Below, piece after piece: positions 1 to 8,269 of a stretch of 64,000 nucleotides of DNA (position 1 is its first letter; each line of letters opens with the position of its first letter). The position numbers and the translations under genes are program-made. This stretch comes from Pseudoprevotella muciniphila. GTDB lineage: Bacteria; Bacteroidota; Bacteroidia; Bacteroidales; Bacteroidaceae. The DNA lies in the NCBI RefSeq assembly GCF_003265305.2, contig NZ_CP033459.1, positions 1,488,001 to 1,552,000 on the forward strand, given 5' to 3'. Under the pieces are notes generated by a model. That model made no database searches, was not told the DNA's origin, and saw nothing but the letters and a program-made list of their open reading frames with translations.

Positions 1-718
1 TGAGAGGGGAGTGATAATGGACGGCGACAAGTCGGAACATTTACTTGAAGCCATTCCTGTGATGGGATGTTATTGCGACATTATAGGCGTGCGGTCCTTT
101 GCCAAATTTGAGAATAAGGAAGACGACTATAGCGAGAAGATCCTGCAACAGTTTATTGATTATAGCGGACGTCCGGTATTCTCCATGGAGAGTGCCACAC
201 GCCATCCGCTGCAAGCCTTTGCCGACTTCATAACCATCGAGGAACACAAACGCACTGAGCGTCCGAAGGTGGTGCTCACTTGGGCTCCGCATCCCAAGGC
301 GTTGCCCCAGGCTGTGCCAAACTCTTTTGCTGAATGGATGATTGCTGCAGGCTATGACCTGACCATTGCGCAACCCGAAGGTTACGAACTCGACGAGAAA
401 TTTACGCAAGGCGCAACTATCACACACAATCAGGATGAAGCGCTCGCGGGAGCCGATTTCGTCTATGCAAAGAACTGGGCTGCCTATTCCGACCCGAACT
501 ATGGAAAGGTGTTAAGCAAAGACATGAGTTGGACGGTAAGCAAGGAGAAAATGGCGCTGACAAACAATGCTTTCTTTATGCACTGCTTGCCGGTGCGCCG
601 CAACATGATTGTTACCGACGATGTCATTGAGGCGCCGACAAGCCTTGTCATACCCGAGGCTGCCAATCGTGAAATTTCTGCAACAGCCGTGCTGAAACGA
701 ATGCTTGAAAGCCTGTAA
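1..718 (+). CDS. argF': N-succinylornithine carbamoyltransferase, 5' end outside window
   Basis: This enzyme transfers a carbamoyl group to an acylated ornithine in the cytoplasmic arginine pathway. The reading frame is already open at base 2, and the first visible residues (ERGVIMDGDK) belong well inside the protein, so the GTG at 11 is not the start and about 80 N-terminal residues lie upstream. The carbamoyltransferase signature HCLPVRR is present near the C-terminus. As I recall the Bacteroides fragilis enzyme, the match is close almost throughout. In that enzyme, the residue after GDK is a proline that favours succinylornithine; here it is serine. The gene is followed after 18 bp by argB, in an apparent operon with argE and argH. 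Confidence 0.93.
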   Translation, partial: ERGVIMDGDKSEHLLEAIPVMGCYCDIIGVRSFAKFENKEDDYSEKILQQFIDYSGRPVFSMESATRHPLQAFADFITIEEHKRTERPKVVLTWAPHPKALPQAVPNSFAEWMIAAGYDLTIAQPEGYELDEKFTQGATITHNQDEALAGADFVYAKNWAAYSDPNYGKVLSKDMSWTVSKEKMALTNNAFFMHCLPVRRNMIVTDDVIEAPTSLVIPEAANREISATAVLKRMLESL

Positions 719-736
719 ATAAGCGTACTAACACAA

Positions 737-1507
737 ATGATAACGGTCGTAAAGATAGGTGGAAACGTGATTGACAATGCTTCGGCTTTGTCAGGTTTCC
801 TCGACGTTTTTTCGAAATTAGAAGGCCCGAAAATGCTCGTTCACGGCGGCGGAAAACTCGCCACACGGTTAAGCGCACAGATGGGGGTAAAAACGAAAAT
901 GGTTGAAGGTCGTCGCGTCACAGACAAGAAAACGCTCGACATCGTGACGATGGTATATGCCGGGTTGACAAACAAGAACATAGTGGCAGCCCTTTCTGCA
1001 AGGGGTGTGAAAGCCGTTGGCCTGAGCGGAGCAGATGCAAACGTAATTCCTGCAACAAAGCGCGCCCCAAACCCCATCGACTTTGGATACGTGGGCGACA
1101 TCAATCCCGCTGAAGTAAACACGGATTTTATCAAGACTTTGCTTGATGCGGACATAGTACCTGTGTTCTGCGCCCTGACCCACGATAGCCATGGAAGTCT
1201 TCTCAACAGCAATGCTGACAGTGTGGCTTCTGCAGTGGCGATTGCAACTTCACATATTTCTGCAACAAGACTCGTGTTCTGTTTCGAGAAACCCGGGGTG
1301 CTGCTTGATGTGGAAGATGACAACAGCGTTATTCCGATAATAAATCGGTCGAAATATGCTGAACTGCGTGCCAAGAATCTGATTTTTGAAGGCATGCTAC
1401 CGAAGATAGACGGCGCTTTCAAGGCAATAGATAATGGTGTAAAGGAAGTCATCATAAAATGTGCGGATAGCCTGCTTTGTAATACTGGCACAACCATACA
1501 AGAATGA
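737..1507 (+). CDS. argB: Acetylglutamate (or succinylglutamate) kinase
   Basis: It phosphorylates N-acylglutamate, the second step of arginine synthesis, in the cytoplasm. The protein has 256 residues, the usual family length. It opens with the amino-acid-kinase pattern VVKIGG (residues 4-9) and has the substrate-binding glycine loop VHGGGK at 35-40. Because the neighbouring carbamoyltransferase is of the succinylornithine type, the true substrate in this organism may be N-succinylglutamate; that is inference. The start ATG follows the argF' stop by 18 bp, and the 3' end overlaps the next gene by 4 bases (ATGA), which suggests translational coupling. Confidence 0.93.
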   Translation: MITVVKIGGNVIDNASALSGFLDVFSKLEGPKMLVHGGGKLATRLSAQMGVKTKMVEGRRVTDKKTLDIVTMVYAGLTNKNIVAALSARGVKAVGLSGADANVIPATKRAPNPIDFGYVGDINPAEVNTDFIKTLLDADIVPVFCALTHDSHGSLLNSNADSVASAVAIATSHISATRLVFCFEKPGVLLDVEDDNSVIPIINRSKYAELRAKNLIFEGMLPKIDGAFKAIDNGVKEVIIKCADSLLCNTGTTIQE

Positions 1508-2571
1508 TACAACTCGACGAACTTTTTTCCGATGCTCTCCTTTTGCTGGACCGCCTGATTAGTACACCCTCGCTCTCATGCGAAGAGTGCAACACTGCGG
1601 ACATCCTTGAGCACTTCCTTTCGGAAAAAGGACTTGCCAATGTGCAGCGCGTGGGAAATAATGTGTTTATGCGAGCGGCAGCATGGGATGAAAGTAAGCC
1701 GGTGTTGCTCCTGAATGCCCACCACGACACAGTACACCCTTCGCCGTCATACACACGCGACCCGTATGAGCCGGCGCACGAGGATGGCTGCATTTACGGG
1801 CTCGGGAGCAACGACGACGGCGGCTCTGTCGTAGCGCTCATAGCGGCTTTTCGGCATCTATATGAAACACCACTCGCCGCCAACCTTATTCTCGCTATCT
1901 CTGCAGAAGAAGAAGTCAGCGGAAAGGATGGTATCTCGTCTGTCTTGCCATATCTTGGGCGCATAGACATGGGGCTAGTGGGTGAGCCTACCGGTATGCA
2001 GGCAGCCATAGGCGAACGTGGACTTGTGGTGCTTGACGGTCTGGCAAAAGGCAGACGCGGTCATGCAGCGCGCAATGAAGGCATCAATGCGGTCTATATA
2101 GCCATCGAAGACATCAATCGTCTTCGCGATTTCCGTTTCGAACGGGTTTCGGAACTACTTGGCGATATAAAGGTCAGTGTTACGCAGATTTCGGCAGGGA
2201 AACAGCACAATGTTGTGCCGGACGAATGTAGATTCGTGGTGGATGTCAGAACGACTGATGCTTACAGCAACGAAGAAACAGTATCGCTCTTACAGTCCGT
2301 TTGCAACAGTACGCTTATCCCACGTTCAACGCGCTTGAGTGCTTCCGGTATCGACCGGACACACCCACTTGTGCGCACAGCACTGCAGTTGGGCAGAACC
2401 ACTTATGTGTCGCCCACAATGTCGGACATGGCCCTGATGCCTTTCCCTACATTAAAGATGGGACCTGGCGATAGCGCAAGATCACATAGCGCCGACGAAT
2501 ACATTCGCGAAGAAGAAATCCGTGAAGGCATACACATCTATATTGATTTTCTTAAAAAATTGCAATTATAA
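1504..2571 (+). CDS. argE: M20-family acylornithine deacylase (ArgE-like)
   Basis: A metal-dependent amidase of the M20/ArgE family, expected to release ornithine or citrulline from its acylated form. Metal-binding motifs are visible: HHD at residues 73-75, GLGSNDDGGS near 99-108 with the bridging aspartate, the catalytic pair in SAEEE at 133-137, and a late histidine in ARSHSADE. The length of 355 residues is normal. It overlaps argB by 4 bases and precedes argH, so it belongs to the arginine operon. Whether it removes an acetyl or a succinyl group cannot be read from the sequence; the neighbouring SOTCase-type gene favours succinyl. A dipeptidase role is the main alternative but does not fit the operon. 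Confidence 0.85.
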   Translation: MIQLDELFSDALLLLDRLISTPSLSCEECNTADILEHFLSEKGLANVQRVGNNVFMRAAAWDESKPVLLLNAHHDTVHPSPSYTRDPYEPAHEDGCIYGLGSNDDGGSVVALIAAFRHLYETPLAANLILAISAEEEVSGKDGISSVLPYLGRIDMGLVGEPTGMQAAIGERGLVVLDGLAKGRRGHAARNEGINAVYIAIEDINRLRDFRFERVSELLGDIKVSVTQISAGKQHNVVPDECRFVVDVRTTDAYSNEETVSLLQSVCNSTLIPRSTRLSASGIDRTHPLVRTALQLGRTTYVSPTMSDMALMPFPTLKMGPGDSARSHSADEYIREEEIREGIHIYIDFLKKLQL

Positions 2572-2614
2572 CCCCGGGCATTGCACCCATCCTTTATACA
2601 CTTTATACACAAAT

Positions 2615-3910
2615 ATGAAACTCTGGGACAAAGGCTATGAACCAAACCAATGGATAGAAGAATTTACCGTTGGACAGGACCGCGAATTAGACCTCGAATT
2701 GGCGCGATACGACGTAGAAGGCTCTATGGCGCACATCCGTATGCTCCAAACCATAGGATTGCTTACCAGCGAAGAACTCGACTTGCTGCTCGGCGGTTTG
2801 AAGCAAATAGCCGATGAGATAGAAGAAGGAAAATTTACCATAGAAGAAGGCATAGAAGACGTTCACTCCGAAGTGGAATTGTTGCTGACAAAGCGCTTGG
2901 GCGATATAGGTAAGAAAATACATGCAGGACGCTCGCGCAACGACCAAGTCCTTGTGGACCTGAAACTGTTCTATCGTGCAGAGATTAGAAAAATGGCAGA
3001 GAATGTTCAACATGTGTTTGACCGTCTGCAGGAACTCAGCGAACGCCACAAGGACGTGCTCATGCCTGGCTATACCCACATGCAGATTGCCATGCCTTCG
3101 TCCTTCGGATTATGGTTCGGCGCATACGCAGAGACACTTGTGGACGACCTGCAGGTGCTTCGTGCTGCATACGACGTAGCCAATCAGAATCCGCTCGGCA
3201 GTGCGGCAGGATATGGAAGTTCTTTCCCGCTCAACCGCACGATGACCACACAGTTGCTGCATTTCCGTGATTTGCACTACAACGTATGTGCCGCACAAAT
3301 GAGCCGTGGCAAGACAGAACGCGTCTTGTCTTATGCCCTGAATGCCATAGCATCAACAGTAGGAAAATTTGCCATGGACGTGTGCCTTTTCAATAGCCAG
3401 AATTTCAGATTCATCACACTGCCACAAGAATATACGACTGGTTCAAGCATTATGCCGCACAAGAAAAATCCCGACGTGTTCGAGATTATGCGTGGCAAGT
3501 GCAACCGCCTGCAAAGCATAGTGGGCGAAGTCTCGATGCAGACCACTAATCTCCCACAGGGCTATCAGCGCGACTTGCAGTTGCTGAAGGATGTAACCTT
3601 CCCCGCAATCAGGATGATGAACGATTGCCTCGAAATGCTTCATTTCATGCTTGGGCATATAGAAGTGAATACAGACATCCTTTCCGACCCGATGTACGAC
3701 TATCTCTTCACTGTGGAAGACGTGAACCGCCTGACGCTTGATGGCATGCCCTTCCGTGAGGCATATCGCACAGTCGGCATGCAGGTGCAGCATGGCGAAT
3801 ATCAGCCCACAAAGGAAGTACACCACACCCACGAAGGAAGCATAGGCAACCTTTGTACCGACAAGATACGCGAAAAGATGAAAAGCGTGATGAAAGCCTT
3901 TTCAGATTGA
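2615..3910 (+). CDS. argH: Argininosuccinate lyase
   Basis: It cleaves argininosuccinate to arginine and fumarate, the last step of the pathway. The fumarase/aspartase-superfamily signature GSSIMPHKKNP lies near residue 276, with other conserved stretches (AGRSRNDQV, PGYTHMQ) upstream. The open frame extends back to 2522, but those extra codons overlap argE and give an unconvincing N-terminus; the ATG at 2615 starting MKLWDKGYE fits the family and gives 431 residues, so I chose it. The stop codon is followed at once by a GGACACCCC-plus-hairpin element at 3911-3941. Confidence 0.94.
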   Translation: MKLWDKGYEPNQWIEEFTVGQDRELDLELARYDVEGSMAHIRMLQTIGLLTSEELDLLLGGLKQIADEIEEGKFTIEEGIEDVHSEVELLLTKRLGDIGKKIHAGRSRNDQVLVDLKLFYRAEIRKMAENVQHVFDRLQELSERHKDVLMPGYTHMQIAMPSSFGLWFGAYAETLVDDLQVLRAAYDVANQNPLGSAAGYGSSFPLNRTMTTQLLHFRDLHYNVCAAQMSRGKTERVLSYALNAIASTVGKFAMDVCLFNSQNFRFITLPQEYTTGSSIMPHKKNPDVFEIMRGKCNRLQSIVGEVSMQTTNLPQGYQRDLQLLKDVTFPAIRMMNDCLEMLHFMLGHIEVNTDILSDPMYDYLFTVEDVNRLTLDGMPFREAYRTVGMQVQHGEYQPTKEVHHTHEGSIGNLCTDKIREKMKSVMKAFSD

Positions 3911-3941
3911 GGACACCCCCATTTTTCGGTCTAATGACCGA
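3911..3941 (+). terminator. GGACACCCC motif plus small hairpin after argH
   Basis: Directly after the argH stop comes GGACACCCCC, then a hairpin with the stem TCGGTC/GACCGA and loop TAAT. It probably ends the arginine operon, although the T-rich tract after it is weak. The same motif-plus-hairpin arrangement recurs near 4748, 8242 and 47006. The rest of the spacer to 4186 shows no gene. Confidence 0.45.
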
Positions 3942-4133
3942 TTTGGGTTTATCTTGCGCCAAGAGAGACACGCCGAGGTTACATATTTACAGGTTTCACC
4001 TACCCTACACTTTTATGCAGAGAGATTGAGGGCGATATAACCTGTAACTATGTTTTTACGGATCTATATTCCGCATAAAAATTCCATTGAAAATAATATG
4101 GCGTTTGAAGAGATATATTATAGGACTTTTTTT

Positions 4134-4141
4134 TATCTTTG
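4134..4141 (+). promoter_or_regulatory. -7 box of the rubrerythrin gene
   Basis: TATCTTTG matches the Bacteroidetes -7 consensus TAnnTTTG, 45 bp before the rubrerythrin ATG. A run of T lies just upstream. No correctly spaced -33 TTTG is evident, so only the -7 element is called. Confidence 0.5.
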
Positions 4142-4186
4142 CATTTGAATTATTATTTAATTTTACGAAACATATAGACTAACAAC

Positions 4187-4735
4187 ATGAAGAAGAAATT
4201 TGTTTGCACAGTATGTGGTTATGTTCATGAAGGGGATGCTGCTCCCGAACGTTGCCCGGTATGTAATGTTCCTGCTTCTAAGTTCAAAGAGGTTAAGGAA
4301 GACGAACTGAACTTTGTTTCCGAGCATGTCATTGGCGTTGCTGCCGACTGCGATGAAGAGATGAAGAAAGACCTTAATGCCCACTGGATGGGTGAATGCT
4401 CCGAGGCGGGACAATATCTCGCTATGGCCCGTCAGGCTGACCGCGAGGGTTATCCCGAGATTGCTGCTGCTTTCCGCCAGTATGCTTACGAGGAGGCCGA
4501 CCATGCCAGCCGTTTCTGCGAACTCCTTGGCGAAAACGTATGGGACACCAAGACGAACCTCTACAAGCGCATGATTGCTGAAGCAGGTGCCTGCGAAGAC
4601 AAGACTCGCATTGCAAAGCGCGCAAAAGAACTTGGTCTTGATGCCATCCACGACACAGTGCACGAAATGGCTCGCGACGAAGCACGCCACGGCAAAGGTT
4701 TCCAAGGGCTCTACAAGCGCTATTTTGGAGAATAA
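4187..4735 (+). CDS. Reverse-type rubrerythrin (peroxide reductase)
   Basis: A cytoplasmic non-haem iron protein that removes hydrogen peroxide in anaerobes. The rubredoxin-like iron centre is at the N-terminus (C7, C10, C23, C26), followed by a ferritin-like four-helix diiron domain with EEADHA and a second E..RH motif (DEARHGKGF) near the end. This order, rubredoxin first, is the reverse of classical rubrerythrin and resembles clostridial reverse rubrerythrin, often annotated as NADH peroxidase in Bacteroides. The length is 182 residues. It is a single gene with its own promoter and is followed by a hairpin. Oxidative-stress control is expected from the family, but no operator is recognisable. 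Confidence 0.9.
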   Translation: MKKKFVCTVCGYVHEGDAAPERCPVCNVPASKFKEVKEDELNFVSEHVIGVAADCDEEMKKDLNAHWMGECSEAGQYLAMARQADREGYPEIAAAFRQYAYEEADHASRFCELLGENVWDTKTNLYKRMIAEAGACEDKTRIAKRAKELGLDAIHDTVHEMARDEARHGKGFQGLYKRYFGE

Positions 4736-4747
4736 GCCTAATTTATA

Positions 4748-4805
4748 GGACACCCCTAAAGTTATGAAAAGGCGGTTGATGTCGAATGATGTCAGCCGCT
4801 TTTGC
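4748..4805 (+). terminator. GGACACCCC motif and terminator hairpin after rubrerythrin
   Basis: GGACACCCCTAAA (4748-4760) is followed by a hairpin whose arms are GCGGTTGA (4772-4779) and TCAGCCGC (4792-4799), then TTTT. This looks like an intrinsic terminator carrying the recurring GGACACCCC motif. Confidence 0.55.
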
Positions 4806-4857
4806 TTTGCGATGTAGATTTCTTGAGAATAAACAAGGAGGGGTGCCGTTTTTTTTC

Positions 4858-4865
4858 TATTTTTG
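4858..4865 (+). promoter_or_regulatory. -7 box of the Sel1/TonB-like gene
   Basis: TATTTTTG lies 22 bp before the ATG at 4888 and fits TAnnTTTG. It places transcription start close to the chosen start codon, which supports that start over the upstream in-frame ATG at 4786. Confidence 0.5.
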
Positions 4866-4887
4866 CGGTAAACAAATCTATCATGAT

Positions 4888-5445
4888 ATGTATCGGTTAA
4901 GGCATATACTCAAAGTTTTTTCTTTCTCTCTGCTTGTTTTCGGGCTTTGTCCTCAGTTGCTGCATGCACAGTCCATGCAAGAACTGAGACATTCGGCAGA
5001 ACTTGGCAATGCAGAGGCACAGTTCGCTCTTGGCGATTGTTATTTCCATGGTAATGGAGTGGAACAGAACTATGCGGAGGCAGAGATGTGGTATCGCCGC
5101 GCCACGGCGCAGTGGTATGCCTTGGCTAAAATGCGTCGCGACGCACTCAATCTGAAGAGCGAGGCATCTTTCAGTGGCAACTGGAGTCAGTTTCTGCTCA
5201 GCCACTTGAAATATCCTGATAAGGCCTTGAATGAGAACGTGCAGGGTACGGTGATGGTAGAATTCATCGTAGAGACGGACGGTTCCGTTTCTGATGTTAA
5301 GGTGCTACGCAGTGTGTCAAAGGAGTGTGATGATGAAGCGGTCCGTGTAGTGAAACTCGGCAAATGGGGTCCGGCTGTCGATAACAACGACCAGAAAGTG
5401 CGCACACGCTTCCTGCAACCCATCACTTTCCGTCTTGAAGAGTAA
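4888..5445 (+). CDS. Secreted Sel1-repeat protein with TonB C-terminal domain
   Basis: The chosen start MYRLRHILK gives a clear signal peptide ending at LLHAQS. Then comes one Sel1-like repeat (AELGNAEAQFALGDCYFHG, continuing through NYAEAEMWYRRA). A second repeat looks cut short (QWYALAKMR). The C-terminal half is a TonB-type domain, with GTVMVEFIVETDGSVSDVKV and the closing region around DDEAVRVVK. There is no N-terminal anchor other than the signal peptide, so it is likely periplasmic rather than a standard energy transducer. The apparent join inside a Sel1 unit suggests an internal deletion or domain shuffling. The in-frame ATG at 4786 would lie upstream of the promoter box. Function unknown. 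Confidence 0.75.
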   Translation: MYRLRHILKVFSFSLLVFGLCPQLLHAQSMQELRHSAELGNAEAQFALGDCYFHGNGVEQNYAEAEMWYRRATAQWYALAKMRRDALNLKSEASFSGNWSQFLLSHLKYPDKALNENVQGTVMVEFIVETDGSVSDVKVLRSVSKECDDEAVRVVKLGKWGPAVDNNDQKVRTRFLQPITFRLEE

Positions 5446-5474
5446 TTAACCCGACTATAGCAAAACAAGATACG

Positions 5475-7712
5475 ATGAGAATATTTTTAGTTTTCATAAT
5501 GGCTATTTTTGCCAACACCGCACTCCTTGCGCAGCAGGCGCGGATGGAGTTATGGTATGATAAGCCTGCCACAGACTGGATGACGCAGGCTTTGCCAGTA
5601 GGTAACGGCGAATTGGGTGCAATGTTCTTTGGCGGTGTGGAGCAGGAGAACATTCAGTTCAATGAAAAGACACTTTGGGAGGGTAGTCCCACAGTGCGCG
5701 GGGCGTACCAAGACTTCGGACTTATTACGCTCGACTTCCCCGGCTACAAGGAGCAACTGAACTACCAGCGCGGTCTTGATCTCGACTCTGCCATAGGTTA
5801 TGTGCGTTACACTTCGCATGATCTGGATTTCCGCCGCGAATACATCGCCAGCCGGAGGAACAAGGTGGTGGCAGTCAGGATTACCACGCCCGGCAACAGC
5901 GGCAGGCTGAATTTCTTCGTTGATATCAACGACGCACACCATGCAGAGAGAACACTTGAGAACTCCACCTTTACCCTTCGCGGAGAACTGACACACCTGA
6001 ATTATGAGGCCCAACTCCGCGTGGTCAATGAAGGTGGGTCTGCCATCGCCTCACAAGGCAGGATACGCATAGTGAATGCTGATGCCGTGACCCTCATCCT
6101 GGCAGCAGGCACTAACTACGACATTGCCAAGGCAAACTACATCGGACAGACTGCAGAACAACTCCACAGCACTATCTCGCGCCGCATCAGCATGGCAAGC
6201 CGTAAGGGCTATGACAAGTTGCGCCGGGAACACGTGGCAGACTACAAGGCGCTCTACGACCGTGTGAAACTCGACCTCCACTGTCAACAGCCTGAAATGA
6301 CAACGGCAGAACTCGTGCGGAAGCACACCGAAAGCAACTATCTCGATGCACTTTATTTCCAATATGGCAGATACCTTGCCATCTCATCGTCGCTCGGCAT
6401 GAACCTGCCCAACAATCTGCAGGGCATCTGGTGCAACTCCAACACTCCGCCATGGGAAAGTGATATCCATACGAACATCAACATACAGATGAACTATTGG
6501 CCCGCAGAGCCCACCAATCTGGCAGAATGTCATGAGCCGTTCATCAATTACGTAAAAACCGAAGCACTCCGCGACAGCGGCAGTTTCCAGAATTTAGCCC
6601 GACAGGAGGATTGTCGCGGGTGGACTGTCTGCACACAGAGCAACATCTTCGGACAGACCGACTGGAACATCAACCGTCCGGCAAATGCCTGGTACTGCAT
6701 GCACCTCTGGCAGCACTACCTCTTCTCGCAGGACAGGCACTTCCTGAAAAAAACGGCATGGCCCGTCATGAAAGTGACATGCGAATACTGGTTCGACCGG
6801 CTGAAGGAAGTGAACGGCAAACTGCTCTGCCCTGACGAATGGTCGCCCGAGCACGGCCCATGGCAGGACGGTGTGCCATACGCACAACAACTCGTCTATG
6901 AACTCTTCGCCAGTACGCTCGAAGCCTGCAAGACACTGAAGTCAGACCCCGCTTTCGAGAATGAACTTCGCGACAAACTAATCCGCCTGGACCGTGGCAT
7001 AGAAATCGACGAAAGAGGCGAGATAAAAGAGTGGAAGACAGACAAGGAGAACTTGGCTGAACGCGACAAGGAACATCGCCACATGTCGCACCTCATAGCG
7101 CTCTATCCCGGCACACAAATCAGTTTTATGCAAAATGCCGACACGGCGAATGCTGCCAAGCGTTCCATGCTGTCGAGGGGCGACGGTGGCACAGGTTGGA
7201 GCCGCGCCTGGAAGATATCCCTCTGGGCACGCCTGCTCGATGGCAACCATGCTCACAAACTCCTCAAGGCGGCATTAGCCCTCGCCACGGCGAACAACGT
7301 GCAGATGGGCGGTTTTGCAGCCGGTGTTTACGAGAACCTGTTCGATGCTCACCCACCCTTCCAGATTGACGGCAACTTCGGCGCCACGGCAGGCATGGCA
7401 GAAATGTTGCTTCAGAGCCATCTGGGCTATCTGCACATCCTTCCCGCTCTGCCCGATGCCTGGCCCAAGGGTTCTGCAGAAGGCCTGCGCGCTGCCGGCA
7501 ATTTCACGATCAGTCTCAGTTGGGACAAGAAACAGCCCACTGCCATAACCATCCTCTCGGGAAGTGGGAAAGCATTGGATATCTGCCTCGACAATGCCGA
7601 CCGCCTCAGCAGCATTACCGATGCCAGCGGCAGGAGCATCAGTTTCACGCGCAACGGCAACCGAATATCCTTCCCCACGAAATCAGGAAAGACGTATCGA
7701 CTGGTATTCTGA
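5475..7712 (+). CDS. Glycoside hydrolase family 95 (alpha-L-fucosidase-type)
   Basis: A secreted or periplasmic enzyme expected to release alpha-linked fucose (some relatives act on galactose) from host or plant glycans. The signal peptide ends at LLAQ. The family N-terminal pattern ALPVGNGELGAM and FNEKTLWEGSP is present. The catalytic region contains NINIQMNYWPAEPTNLAE near residue 335 (the asparagines that activate water in characterised members), SPEHGP near 456 with the proposed acid Glu, and QIDGNFGATAGM near 630 with the conserved Asp. The length of 745 is slightly short for the family, mainly between the LWEGSP motif and the YQDFG segment. No SusC/SusD pair is adjacent, so it is not in an obvious utilisation locus. 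Confidence 0.88.
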   Translation: MRIFLVFIMAIFANTALLAQQARMELWYDKPATDWMTQALPVGNGELGAMFFGGVEQENIQFNEKTLWEGSPTVRGAYQDFGLITLDFPGYKEQLNYQRGLDLDSAIGYVRYTSHDLDFRREYIASRRNKVVAVRITTPGNSGRLNFFVDINDAHHAERTLENSTFTLRGELTHLNYEAQLRVVNEGGSAIASQGRIRIVNADAVTLILAAGTNYDIAKANYIGQTAEQLHSTISRRISMASRKGYDKLRREHVADYKALYDRVKLDLHCQQPEMTTAELVRKHTESNYLDALYFQYGRYLAISSSLGMNLPNNLQGIWCNSNTPPWESDIHTNINIQMNYWPAEPTNLAECHEPFINYVKTEALRDSGSFQNLARQEDCRGWTVCTQSNIFGQTDWNINRPANAWYCMHLWQHYLFSQDRHFLKKTAWPVMKVTCEYWFDRLKEVNGKLLCPDEWSPEHGPWQDGVPYAQQLVYELFASTLEACKTLKSDPAFENELRDKLIRLDRGIEIDERGEIKEWKTDKENLAERDKEHRHMSHLIALYPGTQISFMQNADTANAAKRSMLSRGDGGTGWSRAWKISLWARLLDGNHAHKLLKAALALATANNVQMGGFAAGVYENLFDAHPPFQIDGNFGATAGMAEMLLQSHLGYLHILPALPDAWPKGSAEGLRAAGNFTISLSWDKKQPTAITILSGSGKALDICLDNADRLSSITDASGRSISFTRNGNRISFPTKSGKTYRLVF

Positions 7713-8200
7713 GAATTTTTTGTCCGGTAAAAAAACAGGAACAGAGAATGAAGTTTCATAGAAGTATGTTGATACAGGTTTTAGCCGTTCTGAACGCGAA
7801 AGCAAATTTAACGCGAAGGCATCATCGCTGACTCTTTGACGCCAATTATATCTTCGCTTCGCTTGAGCGGCGCGTATGCCTACGGCGCAGTATAGTTGAA
7901 AGTGAACAGTGGACAGTTGATAGTTTTTCGGCGCAAGGTCTTTGCGTCTTCGCCGAGCGAAGCAATGGCTGAATTCGTGTCAAAGACAGGGCGAAAAAAA
8001 GTTCGTGTTAATTCATGTCCTTCGCGTTATAAAAACTACAATGCTCATCGCGTTCCAAAACAAACCTATGTGTTATAAAAAGTAAGCCCATCATCAACGA
8101 AAAAAAACTCAAAAGAACGATGTAAACGGACTTAAAGCAGTTCTCTTAAAACTTTTACCGGACACCTATAATTCTGAGACTATACTGGCGAACATATTAA
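7713..8200. other. Non-coding spacer with dispersed intergenic repeat
   Basis: No credible gene is present. The stretch 7890-8060 contains phrases (CAGTTGATAGTTTTTCG, CGCCGAGCGAAGCAATGGC, CCTTCGCGTT) that recur almost unchanged and in the same order at 49231-49440, after tcdA. This indicates a degenerate dispersed intergenic repeat. Confidence 0.55.
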
Positions 8201-8269
8201 ACAACGGCGGGAGGTACAAGTGAGTACTTCCCGCCGCGTTGTATGCGTATGCTTAAGGGGTGTCCTATA
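8201..8269 (-). terminator. Hairpin and GGACACCCC motif after zinc metallopeptidase
   Basis: Read on the minus strand, the metallopeptidase stop is followed by TATAGGACACCCCTT and then a long GC-rich hairpin built from ACAACGGCGGGAGGTAC and GTACTTCCCGCCGCGTTGT (8201-8242). It probably acts as a terminator and is the third copy of the recurring motif-plus-hairpin element. Confidence 0.55.

Noticed and set aside
2522-2614. N-terminal extension of argH
   Set aside because: The extra codons overlap argE and do not resemble the family; the ATG at 2615 fits.
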